Assembly (NCBI GenBank): GCA_026770575.1 | Contig: MU657340.1 | Span: 6,059 to 45,069, forward strand | Reading direction: 5' to 3' | DNA length: 39,011 nt | DNA from: Pelagophyceae sp. CCMP2097 | Taxonomy: Eukaryota > Sar > Pelagophyceae | Shown: positions 19,899 to 29,575 of the stretch, piece by piece | Layout: each line of letters starts with the position of its first letter | Numbering within the stretch: the stretch's first letter is position 1 | Made by a program: the position numbers and the translations under genes | Notes under the pieces: model-generated | The model's input: only the letters and a program-made list of their open reading frames with translations | What the model was told of the DNA's origin: nothing | The model's database searches: none

Positions 19899-20631
19899 AG
19901 CGTTCATGTATTGCAGCATCGCCTTGCGCCCGCTCTCGCGGACGACGTCGTCGACCTAGCGGCGACGACGGTCGAAAAAGCGGAACCACCCAATCGCCGC
20001 GGACTACGGCCGCGATGAAAATCTCCACCAGCGCACCCTCCCCTCTGATGCTCGCGCCTCGGTCCGCAACCGCGGCGGTCCGGGCTTTCCGGCTACGACT
20101 CTTGCTTTCGACGTCTCGGTCGACTTTCATGCGGATGCGCTTGCCCGAGATGGCGCTCCGCGGCACGTCCGATCTGCCGGAGCTGCTGCCCGAATCGTCC
20201 GAGTCCGAGTCCGAGTCCGACGACGCCTTCTTTTTCTTCTTTTTGTGCTTTTTCGACGACTTCTTCGCCTCGTCGTCCTTCTTCGACTTCTTCTTCTTCG
20301 ACTTTTTCGACTTTTTTTCCTTGACCGACTTCTTCTCCTTTTTCGACTTCTTCTTTTCAACCTTGTCAACCTTGTCGCCGCCGTCCTTGTCAACCTTGTC
20401 GCTGCATTCGCCGTCGCCGTCGTGCTTGCGCTTCCGGTCGGGACTCGCCTGCGCGGGCGAGGCTCGAGCCCGCGCCGCAGGGAAGACAGTCGACGGAGTC
20501 GCAAGAGGGAGGCCCGCGGGCTCGACGAAGCGAGGAGCAAACGACGCGACGCGGGCGCGCACCGAGTCGCTCTCCCGAGCCGGCGGCGGCGCGGGTGCAC
20601 CCGAAGACCGCGCCTCCTCCGAGCCGTCCAT
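19887..20631 (-). CDS. Lys/Ser-rich nuclear-type protein
   Basis: Start ATG is at 20631. After a ~60-residue Pro/Ala-rich N-terminus come RKRKHDGDGE, a long run of KKSKKEKKS-type basic repeats, an acidic Ser/Asp tract (SDSDSDSDDSGSSSG), and RSAISGKRIRMKVDRDVESK. A final exon (about 19950-19887) probably encodes VDDVVRESGRKAMLQYMNAL-H-R, because an AG acceptor and a conserved-looking helix precede a stop. The matching donor is unresolved (a GTTGCG site near 20071 keeps the frame). Composition recalls NKAP/SRP40-type nuclear proteins, in which such tracts mediate RNA or CK2 interactions, but no specific family is proven. Reading straight on past 20040 gives an implausible Arg-rich tail. Confidence 0.6.
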
Positions 20632-21186
20632 GCAACCTTGACGACGCGGGACCTGGGCCACGCGGACGAGTCGACCTATGAGATCAACCACAAGTGAGAG
20701 AGATAGGCTTGCATTTTACATGGAAGTGGGGCCCGCCCTGCCCGAGATTGATCATGCGGGTTCGATCTACCTTCAGTGCCGCGCGTGCTCTCCCCGGGGG
20801 TCGCGCCGCACGACACCGAATTGCAATCGCCAAATCTTGACTTTTTCGGCGAGACCGCGAGAGGGCGGGTCTCGAAATTCGCGTTGGAGGAGATCCTCCC
20901 CCGGGGGCTAAGAGGGGGCGAGTGGTGGACGCATATGCGACGCCACGGCACCGCTCCTTCTTCGAGGCCCGACGAGGTGCAGGAGGAAGACGCCGTCGGC
21001 AGGCGCCGCGCTATCCTGGGAGGCCGTCTAAAGTTCTTCAATGATATATGGCGCCGGCGGCGCGCTTGCGGCGACGTCGCCGGTCGCCGCAGCCGATTGC
21101 GGATTGTTGCGGCGGTGGATGCGGGAAAAAGGCGTGAGCGTGGACCTACGACGACGGTCCGACGGCGGCGGTGCGGGGTCCGGTGC
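20632..21186. other. Intergenic region, nothing recognised
   Basis: The 555 bp lie between the start of the Lys-rich gene and the stop of the methyltransferase gene. Frames on both strands are Arg/Ser-rich shadows. I see no repeat or RNA gene that I can support. Confidence 0.45.
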
Positions 21187-22329
21187 TCACGCGAGCTTCT
21201 TGAGGCACTGCGACTTGATGACGATGTGCCCCGGCCGGAGCGTCGCGCCGAGGGAGCGCGCGAGCGCCAAGGCCTCGAGGAGACCGTCCTCGCCACTAAG
21301 ACCCCCGACGTCCAAAAACACAACGTCCCACCGCGGCCGCAGCTGCGCCAGCGAGTGCAGCGCCCACGCGTCTCCGACCTCGAAGCGCAGGCCCGGGTTG
21401 GCCGACCTGGCCTGCTTGATGATCGACGGCCCGACGTCGACGCCCATGGCGTATCCCGTCTCGCCGACGGCGGCGTGGAGGAGGCGCACGGTCGTGCCGC
21501 AGTGGCAGCCGATTTCGAGGACGGCGTCGCCGGGCCGGACGACGAACGGCACGAGCGACCGGTACTCCGTGACCCCTTCGGCCGCGATGATCACCGGCTC
21601 GGCCTCTGGCGCGAGGCCCTCGTGCGCGGGCTCTGCGCGCGCGGGCGCGGGCCCGTCTGCGTGTTTCGCCTTGAAGTCCGCGGCGTCGTGGAGGCGCCAG
21701 GCAAGTTTCGCGACGTTTGCCGATTTCAAGACGATGGCCCGCGGCGCATGGCGCGTGGCCACGTCGGCGGCGAGGCTCAGAGTCTCGAGGACCATGTCCA
21801 TGCCCATGAGGCCGTCCTGCACGACGACGACGTCGAAGCGCTCACTTTCGGAAATGGCGCCGCGCCACGCCTTGAGCCGCGCGAGCTCCACAAAGTCGAC
21901 GTTCGGCACGTCCGTCACGTTGGACCGCCGCCACTGCCGGTTCCGCTTCGTGGAAGTCGCGGGCGCCTTGCGAGCCACGTCGGCGACGACGAGCCGCGAG
22001 CACTGCGCCGCGATGCGCGATGAAGTCTCGCCGAGCTGGCCGCCGAGCTCGAGCACCACGTCGCCCGCGCGGACCTGCGCAGCGACGTCCGACTCGGGAC
22101 CAAGGCCGGCCGCGCCGCGGGTCTGATGACTCGGAGAGGGTCGTGAGAAAGCTGGCTTCTCGGCTGTGATTCGTCGCGACGGTACTCGGACGCGGGTCTT
22201 CGCCGTCGAGGTGACGGCGAGCTCGACTTCCCGATTCGACATTGCCGCGATCCAACTCGTCTTCACGCGCGGGCCGAGGGCCAAAACGCGCGCCGCCATG
22301 GCGAGGACGGCGACAGCGACGCGCACCAT
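21187..22329 (-). CDS. Protein with two methyltransferase-like Rossmann domains
   Basis: The 380-codon frame starts at ATG 22329. Its leader VRVAVAVLAMAARVLALG is hydrophobic and could be a signal peptide. Two SAM-binding-like motif-I segments occur: GDVVLELGGQLGETSSRI near residue 80, followed by VDFVELARLKAW and RFDVVVVQDGLMG; and GDAVLEIGCHCGTTVRLL near residue 258, followed by GVDVGPSIIKQA, FEVGDAW and WDVVFLDVGGLSG. The second half ends GHIVIKSQCLKKLA. Both halves keep the acidic end of beta-2 (ADV, VDV), so this is a tandem duplication or fusion of class-I methyltransferase folds. The substrate is unknown. The start codon lies at the edge of the 53-bp dispersed repeat and faces the TrmN6-like gene 176 bp away. 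The longer frame reaching 23151 is the antisense of that gene. Confidence 0.75.
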   Translation of the reverse strand: MVRVAVAVLAMAARVLALGPRVKTSWIAAMSNREVELAVTSTAKTRVRVPSRRITAEKPAFSRPSPSHQTRGAAGLGPESDVAAQVRAGDVVLELGGQLGETSSRIAAQCSRLVVADVARKAPATSTKRNRQWRRSNVTDVPNVDFVELARLKAWRGAISESERFDVVVVQDGLMGMDMVLETLSLAADVATRHAPRAIVLKSANVAKLAWRLHDAADFKAKHADGPAPARAEPAHEGLAPEAEPVIIAAEGVTEYRSLVPFVVRPGDAVLEIGCHCGTTVRLLHAAVGETGYAMGVDVGPSIIKQARSANPGLRFEVGDAWALHSLAQLRPRWDVVFLDVGGLSGEDGLLEALALARSLGATLRPGHIVIKSQCLKKLA

Positions 22330-22376
22330 GCACGAGCCGAACCGGAGCGCCCGGCCACGGCAGCAACAAGGCTCCT
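22324..22376 (-). repeat. 53-bp dispersed repeat, copy 2, spanning a start codon
   Basis: Identical to 16695-16747. On the minus strand it covers the presumed 5'UTR and the first two codons (ATG GTG) of the double methyltransferase gene. Identity stops abruptly inside the coding region on one side and after cct on the other. Confidence 0.85.
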
Positions 22377-22505
22377 CAATAGCCAAACAAGACCTTGAGA
22401 TTGGCGATAGAGACGGCTCAGGACTTTGACGTCGACGGCTGCCGCCCCGGAGAGGCCTAGAGGGCATCGAGGCCTCGCCCGGTCGGGCCCCTCGGTCGCC
22501 TCTCG
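22377..22505. promoter_or_regulatory. Divergent promoter between two methyltransferase genes
   Basis: The start codons of the two diverging methyltransferase-type genes are 176 bp apart, and the minus-strand side is occupied by the 53-bp repeat. The remaining sequence includes gaggcctagagggcatcgaggcctcg, read as an imperfect inverted repeat around GAGGCCT. No TATA box is evident. Confidence 0.4.
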
Positions 22506-23657
22506 ATGATGGCGGGCGTGCTGGAGGGCGTGGATGGGTTCGAAGGCGCGGAGCTGACGTTGGATTCGCTGACTCCAGAGTGGCGCGTCTTCCAGCTGAA
22601 ACGCGGCCACCGCTTCTCCAACGACGACAAGCTCGCGAGCTGGCGCGCCGCCGACCACGCGCCGCACGCGCGGAGACTATTAGACCTCGGCAGCGGCATC
22701 GGCTCGGTTGGGCTCGGGACCCTCTGGCGCATGAACTCGCCCGGCGCCACGCTCCAGCTCGTAGAGGCGCAGGTGAGATCATGCTTTCAACCACTCGACG
22801 CCTCGACGGCGTCGCCCAGGCCGTCTCGTGCGCGCTCGTGCGCAAGTCCATTTCAGCCAACGGCCTCGGAAGCCGCGTCTCGCTCATCGAGGCGGACCTG
22901 CGCGGCGTCTCGGGCCTCGACGAGGGCGCGTTCGACATCGTCACCGGCTCGCCGCCGTACTTCGCGCCCGACGCCGCAGTCGCGTCGGAGCACTCGCAAA
23001 AGGCGCACTGCCGCCTCGAGCTGCGAGGCGGCCTGGAAGAGTACTGCGCCGCCGCCGCGCGCTTCGTCTCGCCGCGCGGCCGCTTCGTCTTCGTGATGAC
23101 GGCCGCCGACGCGCGCTGCGAGGCGGCGCCGCCGAAGCACGGCCTCGTCATCGTGGAGCGCTTCGACTACGTCTTCAAGCAGGGCCGGCTGCCGCAGATC
23201 ACCACAATCGTCTGCGCGCGCCAGTCGGATCCGACCGCCGCGGAGACGTGTGTCCCGCTTGCGGGAGCACCGCACGACGAGGGAGCCACAAAGGTCCTCG
23301 ATAGGCCGCGCGTCGACCGCGTCATCACGCTGCGCGACGCCCAAGGTGCAGCTTCCTCCGGACCACGTCTGGGAGAGCGCGAGACATGCTGCGCGGCGCC
23401 GCAACCCGTCGCACCTGCGTCGTTTAGGGCGGCGGACGGTCGCGTACCGCGCGATCCAGGAGTACCTGCAGCTGCGGCCGCAGACGTGCACCCTCGACAG
23501 CCTCGACGCCGCGCTCGCGGAGCTGCGCGCGGCCGCCGTCGACGGCGATGCGGCGCGGCTCCGCCAAGCCGTCGAGGCCGCGGAGCACCTCGGCATGAAG
23601 CCCACAAAAGGCTCGGACGAGCTCAACACGGCCCTCGTGCTACTGAAGCCTCCCTAA
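22506..23657 (+). CDS. TrmN6-like (tRNA1-Val A37 N6) methyltransferase with C-terminal extension
   Basis: Bacterial TrmN6 methylates adenine 37 of tRNA-Val; eukaryotic relatives modify RNA or protein glutamine/adenine. Exons 22506-22772 and 22820-23249 are well supported (intron 47 nt, GTGAGA...CCCAG). The third exon, 23305-23657, rests on a 55-nt intron with a GTGTCC donor whose phase fits. Motif I is DLGSGIGSVGL; the N6-adenine-type catalytic motif is present as GSPPYF instead of NPPY/F. HSQKAHCRLELRGGLEEYC and RFVFVMTAADARCEAA follow, as in COG4123 proteins, then IVERFDYVFKQGRLPQITTIV. The C-terminal ~110 residues (helical, QLPPDHVWESARHAARRRN onward, ending EHLGMKPTKGSDELN...) are not part of bacterial TrmN6. 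The total is 349 residues. The Gly-Ser-Pro-Pro-Tyr variant suggests checking for altered substrate. Confidence 0.75.
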
Positions 23658-23874
23658 CAGAGCCGTTCGCAGCCGACGAAGCCGACGGGCTGCCGCTTGC
23701 GATCCACCTGGCGTGGGGCAGCCGCCCACCTGTGAGAAATGCGCACCCACGCTGCTGCTCCGTCAAGAGGCCCTGCGCCCGGCCGGCCCCGCGGGCCCGC
23801 GGGCCCGCGGGCGGGCGCAATTTTCGGCGATCATTTCGCAACTCCGAGTCGCGCGCCCCAACAAGAGGCAAGCA
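23658..23874. other. Intergenic region with GC palindromic tandem repeat
   Basis: The 217 bp lie between two plus-strand genes. It contains CGCGGGCC-type 8-bp units repeated about three times near 23790-23813, each palindromic around CCCGCGGG. It must hold the WDR83 promoter, with no TATA box seen. Confidence 0.5.
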
Positions 23875-25181
23875 ATGCAGCACGAGCGGAGCCTGCTGGG
23901 CCACAGCGGCGCCGTGCTCTGCGTACGCTACACGGCCAACGGCGCGCGCGGCGCGGCGTCTGCGATTGGTCGGACAGCTCGGACCGTCGCAGTCGATGCT
24001 TCCGGTTTCGTGAGGAGAGGATGGATGCCGTCGTACGCAGCGTGATGACACGGAAATGCATGATGATGGAGTGTGGCCGTCTGCAGGCACTGCGTGTCGT
24101 GCGGCGCGGACCGCACGGTCAAGCTGTGGAACCCCGACCGTGAGGCCCCAAGCACGGGCGGCCTGCTCATCAAGACGTACGCCGGCGGCCACTCCAAGGA
24201 GGTGGCCTGCGTCGCCGTCTCCCAGGACTCGGCGCGCATCGCCAGCGGTAAGCGGCCGCGCCCGAGCCCGTTGCCCGCCACAGTCTTCCAAGGAGACTTC
24301 TCGCGGCAGGCGGCGGCGACACGGTCTCCGTGATCTGGGACGTCTCGACGGGCCAGGTCGTCCGCAAGCTCGAAGGCCACACGGGTCGCGTCAACGGCAT
24401 CAGCTTCGCCGCCCCGCATCACGTGCGTCCCCAAAAGGCCGAATCCGCCCGGCGAGCCCCTTTGCTAGGCGCTGGCGATCACGGCGTCGTACGACAAGAC
24501 GGCCAAGCTCTGGGATTTGCGGTCGCAGGGCACGCGCGCGTTGCAGACGATTACGGACTTCCGCGACTCGGTTACAGCCGTGGGCCTCGTCGGCGCGCAC
24601 ACCATCATCGCCTCTTCCGTCGATGGCTGCGTGCGCCAATTCGACATCCGAAAGGGAGAGGTCCGAGCAGACGACTTCAAGGTCCCCGTCACGTCGGTGC
24701 GTCTGCGCCCCCGTGGCCCCAGCGGGCGACGGTGGGCGTAGGTCTGCGTCTCGCACGACGGCTTGTGCGCGGCGGCGTCGTGCCTCGACAACTCCGTCCG
24801 GTGCGTCCGCCGCCGCCACTCGCCAGAGGCATACGCCCGGCCTTAGGCTCGTCGAGCTGAAGACTGGGGCTCAGCTGAACTCGTACGCTTCACACGCGCA
24901 CGTAGCGTACTCGCTCGAGGCGTGCTTCTCCCACGACGACGCCTACGTCGTCTCTGGGTCCGAGGACGGTGCGCCCTCGATGCGGTGTTGCGGGTTTCAC
25001 AAAACGCGTCGCAGGCCGCGTCGTGGCGTGGAAGCTCGTCGAGGCGGACGTGGCCTTCGAGCTCGGCCACGCGCACAAAAAAGCAACCGCCTCGCTCTCC
25101 TGGCACCCCACGCTGCCAAAGGTCCTCGTCGCCTCGTTCGACGGATCCGTCTCGCTCTGGGCGACCAAGGCGCGAAGATAG
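23875..25181 (+). CDS. WDR83: WD40 protein WDR83/MORG1
   Basis: WDR83 is a seven-bladed WD40 propeller, described as a MAPK scaffold and a spliceosome component. Exons: 23875-23957 (weak GTCTGC donor), 24087-24247, 24310-24422, 24469-24696, 24742-24800, 24847-24968 and 25015-25181, giving 310 residues against 315 in human. Blades are visible in order: GHSGAVLCVRYTANG; CVSCGADRTVKLWNP; GHSKEVACVAVSQDSARIASG then VIWDVSTGQVVRKLEGH; ITASYDKTAKLWDLRS; IIASSVDGCVRQFDIRKGE; and LDNSVRLVELKTGAQLNSY. The typical late section YSLEACFSHDDAYVVSGSED follows, and the end is SLSWHPTLPKVLVASFDGSV. The LDN-S-VR and conserved Y-x-L-x-A/C-C features distinguish WDR83 from other WD40 proteins. Introns are 46-129 nt. 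Confidence 0.9.
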
Positions 25182-25510
25182 CACGCCTAAAGCACAAGGA
25201 TGCAATGCCGGGAAGCCTCTGTGTCGCGGCTCGGCAGACGCCTCGGAATCTCGGCAGGCTTAAAGGGGGGCTGCCTGCGTTCAGTTTCATCAGATAACTC
25301 AGATTTGGACATCTGTGAGGCCTGGTGAGGTGGACCAACCCTCACACGTGACTCCACCCTCTTTCGAACACTCTCGACTCGTCGATGTTTTCCTCAACGG
25401 CCTCGACATTCTAACGGACTGTGAGGAATTTCTCACGCTTTTGACTGCGCGCCACTTCGCGCGCCTCTCTCGCTCGCTCTCTCCACGGGCGACCGGTCGC
25501 ATCGAGCACC
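25182..25510. other. Intergenic region / Rab7 promoter
   Basis: No gene is recognised. The part 25300-25450 is comparatively AT-rich. ctctcgactcgtcgatg near 25370 contains CGACTCG, also found in several other upstream regions of this window. Confidence 0.45.
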
Positions 25511-26587
25511 ATGCACCGCAAGAAGGTGCTCCTCAAGGTGATCATCCTCGGCGACTCTGGCGTCGGCAAGGTGCGCCCGCGAAAGGGCTTGGTGACCGCA
25601 TTTCTGCGGCGCGCGAGCGAGCCGCGCACCGCCGTCGCCCATAGACGGCACTCATGAACCAGTACGTGAACAAGCGCTTCTCGTCGAGCTACAAGGTGCG
25701 CGCCCGGCGGCACTCGCAATGCCCCCGCGTTCCAGGAAGCGCCCCGACGCGAGCTCCCCGCTTAGGCGACCATCGGTGCGCGCCGCCGCGGACGATGCGC
25801 GCGCGGGGTGGGAGGGGCGCTTTGAAGTGCTTACCGGTGGCGTCGGATGCGCGCGGCGCTCCGAGTCGCGGGCGCGCCTCGAGCCCGCAGCCTCGGCCCC
25901 GGCCAACGGCGGCTTGCGGAGCGGGCCCTCTCGCTGCGCGGCAGCGGTGCGGCAGGGCTGTGCGTAGGCGCCGACTTTTTGACCAAGGAGGTGATGATCG
26001 ACGACAAGCTCGTGACTCTGCAGATCTGGGACACCGCCGGTGCGCGTTCGCCGGCGCGCCCGTGTGTGAAAACCCCGTGCGCGACCGCGACCGTAGGCCA
26101 GGAGCGGTTCCAGTCGCTGGGCGTGGCGTTTTACCGCGGCGCGGACGCGTGCATCCTCTGCTACGACATTACGAACCCCAAGTCGTTTGATAACCTAGAG
26201 GCGTGGCGCGAGGAGTTCCTCGTCCAGGCCTCACCGCCCGACATCGAGAACTTCCCCTTTGTCGTGCGTCGCGGGCGGCTTTTCCCTGGAAAAGGCACGG
26301 ACGCGCGCCCGTAGGTCCTGGGCAACAAGGTGGATCGCGAGCAGGACCGGCGCGTGCCAAAGGCCAAGGCGGTGGCGTGGTGCAAGAGCAAGGGCTCGGC
26401 GCCGCTGCGCTACTTTGAGACGTCGGCCAAGGAGGCGGTGCAGGTCGAGGCCGCCTTCGCCGAGGCCGCCGAGCTCGCGCTGGCGCAGGAGAACACAGAG
26501 GCCGACTTCCTGCCCGAGACGATCAACATCAACCTCGGCGCCGCGCAGATGTCCAACCGCGGCACCGCAAAGTCGAGCTGCTGCTAA
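25511..26587 (+). CDS. RAB7: Rab7-type small GTPase
   Basis: Rab7 directs late endosome, vacuole and lysosome traffic. Six exons: 25511-25570, 25645-25695, 25766-25775, 25968-26039, 26097-26263 and 26315-26587, giving 210 residues (human 207). Phases all agree and donors are GTGCGC/T. Motifs: [13 protein letters not shown] (P loop), [20 protein letters not shown] (switch I, Rab7-type), [28 protein letters not shown] (switch II), LGNKVD (G4), ETSAKEA (G5) and a terminal CC for double geranylgeranylation. Exon 3 is a 10-nt microexon encoding Ala-Thr-Ile plus the first base of Gly in switch I. Without it the frame and the effector loop would be lost. Unspliced frames in the long fourth intron are not coding. 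Confidence 0.96.
25766..25775 (+). other. RAB7: 10-nt microexon of Rab7
   Basis: GCGACCATCG sits between CTTAG and GTGCGC. It restores the family sequence SYK-ATIG-ADF exactly, with phase 0 on the left and phase 1 on the right. The flanking introns are 70 and 192 nt. Confidence 0.9.
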
Positions 26588-26867
26588 ACGCCCGCGATAC
26601 CGCCGCACGCGAGACCGCGCCCGAGGCACCGCCGCGACGCCGAGGCGCCGCCGCGATCCCGGGGCACCGCCTCGACTCCGAGGCGCCTTTCGCGACGCCT
26701 CCGCCAGCGCGGCGCGGGTGGGACCCCGCCGCGGCTCCAACTAATCATCCGGCGCTCCACCGCGACCCCAAAGCGCCGTACGCCCGAATGCATCGGTACG
26801 GGTGGGCGTCTTCTCGATTACGTACCGCGCGTCCGACACAGCGGGGGGCTCTATCGCCGCCGAATGA
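26588..26867. other. Convergent 3' region (Rab7 / SRP19)
   Basis: GC-rich DNA with degenerate short repeats of GAGGC(a/g)CCGCCGCGA near 26620-26660. No gene or RNA is recognised. Confidence 0.5.
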
Positions 26868-27595
26868 TCATCTCTTTCCTTTTTTCTTGCCTTGTTTCTT
26901 CGAGGCGCCGGCGTTGGCGGCGTTTTCCTCCATTTCGCGCATCTTCGACTCGTAGTTGACGCGCTCCTTGCGCACGTTGAGCTTCGGTATGAGCTCGCCC
27001 ATCTTGCGCATCAACAACTTGCGCGTCTCGACGCCCTCGAGCGCCGACGACCCGTCAGGCTTGAGGAGCTGGACTTTGAGGCGACCGGAGAATGACGTAT
27101 TGTCGCGCGGCAGCGACTTGTAAGGCTCCATGACGTGCGTCAGCTTGAGGTACTGGCACACTTCGCTCATCTCCTGGACGATGGGGTTCGCGCACGCCTA
27201 CAGGGGCCGCGTCGGCGCGCGCGGGCGGCAGCGCGGAGACAGGGCCGCGGGGGGCGGCCGCGGAAGGTGGTTTGCGACGCACGTGCTCTGCGGCGATGCG
27301 GCGGCCCTGGGGGATGGTCTTCTTGGAGTCGATGTTATTTGGCCATACGACGATGAATTTGGAGTCGTCAGTCCCCGCCAGGTTGCGCGGCCAAGTAATC
27401 TTCATGTTCGGGTCCGGAGCCGCATACTCAACCTCCTCCTGTGGCTGCAGCCTGAAAAGACGATTCGGAAACAGAAACGTAGCGCGCCCGAGGGCACGGC
27501 GGCATCGCAAGCCCGAAAACGGGCCCCAAAGCGAGAGACGCGGCGTGCGACTCTTCCTGCCGCAGCGCGAGCTTTTGTTTCCGCTTCGAGCTCAT
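26868..27595 (-). CDS. SRP19: Signal recognition particle 19-kDa protein
   Basis: SRP19 binds SRP RNA helices 6 and 8 and prepares the particle for SRP54. Exons 27595-27521, 27444-27283 and 27197-26868 give 188 residues; the first junction (GTTTTC donor, CTGCAG acceptor) is less certain than the second (GTGCGT...CTGTAG). Family landmarks: FIVVWPNNIDSKKTIPQGRR equals the conserved YPxYIxxxxTxxxGRRI element, then AAEHACANPIVQEMSEVCQY-LKL. A GRLKVQLLKPDG strand and a Lys-rich tail (KKQGKKKGKR) follow. Its start codon lies 154 bp from that of the CHERP-like gene, in divergent orientation. Confidence 0.92.
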
Positions 27596-27749
27596 GGTGC
27601 ACGGCTCCTGTCCACTCCCCGCGGCGTCGGCCGGACGATGGCGCGACGATGCGAGTCTCGGCGCGCGGACCTCGAAATCGGCGAGAGCGTTTTTCAGCGA
27701 CTCTTCGGGTGGACAGCGGGGACGTCGAAGGGTTGCGACAAGGGACGCC
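27596..27749. promoter_or_regulatory. 154-bp bidirectional promoter (SRP19 / CHERP-like)
   Basis: It lies between two divergent start codons. Near the SRP19 side CTGTCCAC followed by TCCCCGC appears, and near the CHERP side GTGGACAG followed by CGGGGAC, giving an 8-bp exact inverted repeat roughly 110 bp apart. This could be a site used in both orientations. Confidence 0.45.
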
Positions 27750-29463
27750 ATGGCGTCACAGCTGACGGATGAGTTTGGCGCCATCCTGCGCGACATGGTC
27801 GGCACCAAGGAATCCATCAAAGGTGCGACTCTGGGCCCCTGCCCCGGCCGGTGCGCGCCTACGCGCGCGCGCAGGCGCCAAGGACTGGATGCTCGCGCGC
27901 ACCGCGCACGTGAGTCCGCCCCGGGCGGCCTCTCGCGGACGCGGTCGCGACGTCGGCGCGCCACAGGCGCAGCTCCTCGCCGTCGCGCTGCGCAAGCACG
28001 TCGTCAGTGCGCGCGGCGACTTTACGCGCGTGCTCTTCGCCGTCTACCTGCTCAACGACGTCTTCTTCAACACGGCCAAGGACGAGACGTACCGCTACGC
28101 CTGCTTTGACCAGCTTGGGGCCATGCTCCACGCCGCCTGCGCCTCCGCGACCGACGACGACCAGCGAGCAAAGGTCCTCCGGGTCGTCGACCTCTGGGGC
28201 GCAAAGGCCGTCTACGCCGCCCCGCAGATCGCAGCCCTCAAGCAGCTCGCCGCAGGCGCGCAGCCGCCGCGGCCGCCGTCGCCGAATGGCGCGCTGCAGC
28301 AACAGCAGCAGCAGCAGCCGACGCCGGCGCCGGTGGCGGCGCCGGCGCCGAACTCTGCCGCGTTCGCAGCCGCGGCCGGCGTCGCCGCAATCCGCAACCT
28401 GCAGCAGGCTCAGGCGCTGGCCGCCGCTAAGGGCGCCGCCGCCGCCGCCGCGCCGGCGGCAGCCGCCGCGGCGCCGCGCTGCGACCTGGCGACGATGCCC
28501 GTCGGCGTCATGGCCGGCCTCGTGAAGATCGCGCTCACGGCGGGGCACGAGCCCTGGTCGCCGTTGGACGTTTCGTCGATGCCCACCCTCATGCCCGCGA
28601 GCCACCCGCGCCGGAAGACACAGGGGGGATGCCCTGGCATCTTCGCCGCTGCGGGACCCGTGAGGCGCCTGTCAGCCGCCCGCGCCGCGCGTGACGGCGG
28701 ACTCTAGGCGGCCATCGAGCCGGGCCGCTTGGAGGCGCGCGTCAAGGAGTTTTACCGCGTCATCGAGGCGGACCGCGCGCGGCGCGAGGAGCGGCGGCGC
28801 GAGGACCGCGGCGCGCTAGGAGCCAAGCGCATGCGCGAAGCTGGCATCCTCGACGACGAGAGGCCCGCCATCCGCATGCCCGACGATGGCGGACAGTCGG
28901 CCGCCACGGGCATGCACGAGCGCGCGCGGCCGCGCTACGCCGGCGGCGAGGCCGCGCGCGCGCGCGCCGCCGCAGAGGCCGACCTCGAGGCCGCCCAGGC
29001 CCGCCCCGTTCACACCCGCGCCCGATTTTTTCGCGCCGCGAAAGAGAGCTCTCAGCGACGCGGGCCACGCGGCGGTCGCATAGGACCGCGCCATCGGCGA
29101 CGAGAACCTCGGCAAGCAGATGCTGCGCGGCATGGGCTGGGAGGAGGGCCGCGGCCTCGGCACCGAAGGCGCGCTCACCCGGCGTCTACGACGCCCCCGC
29201 GCGAGGGCCGGGGCGCCCGCTTGCGAGAGCTCGGCGCGATGCGGGAGGCTTGTACGAGAAGCGGGCGGGGGCCCTTATCGGATCCGCGGTTGTTAGGTCG
29301 GGGCCGCGCGGAGCCGATCACGGACGGCGGCCAGCTGGACAAGGTCGGCATCGGGTCGCGCACCAACCCGAACGACCCTTCGCAGCCCGCCGACGCGTAC
29401 GCCGCGTATCGCAACACGAGGTCCGACCAGCACGGCGCAAAACAGCGCCGCGGCTGGAACTGA
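27750..29463 (+). CDS. CHERP-like protein: CID/RPR domain plus C-terminal G-patch
   Basis: Human CHERP is a U2-snRNP-associated splicing protein. Exons: 27750-27822, 27875-27909, 27967-28659, 28708-29007, 29084-29183 and 29297-29463, giving 455 residues. The first three give a CID: ASQLTDEFGAILRDMVGTKE, AKDWMLARTAH, then LAVALRKHV, FTRVLFAVYLLNDVFFNTAK and QRAKVLRVVDLWGAK. A Gln/Ala/Pro-rich linker follows (CAG-type codon run near 28301-28319), then MAGLVKIALTAGHEPWSPLD, a charged helix, and the G-patch LGKQMLRGMGWEEGRGLG. The end is PITDGGQLDKVGIGSR...AYAAYRNTRSDQHG, like CHERP. The SURP module of animal CHERP is not visible. The junctions at 28660 and 29184 use unusual donors (GTGAGG, GTCTAC) and are the least certain. 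Confidence 0.8.
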
Positions 29464-29575
29464 GCCCCGCACGCCGCAAACGACTAAACATCCCACCTGC
29501 GCCGCAAGAAGCCCCGAACCCTCTTCCGCGCGTGCCGAGGGAATTGCCGGAGCGTGGTTACCGCGCGGCGGGGCG

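Noticed and set aside
20640..20700. Plus-strand terminal exon ending YEINHK
   Set aside because: No upstream exon or acceptor fits; the same DNA is the 5' flank of the minus-strand Lys-rich gene.
20776..22023. 415-codon plus-strand frame
   Set aside because: Antisense shadow of the double methyltransferase gene; composition typical of GC-rich antisense frames.
22330..23151. N-terminal extension of the minus-strand methyltransferase
   Set aside because: It overlaps the TrmN6-like gene in antisense and lies upstream of a good signal-like start at 22329.
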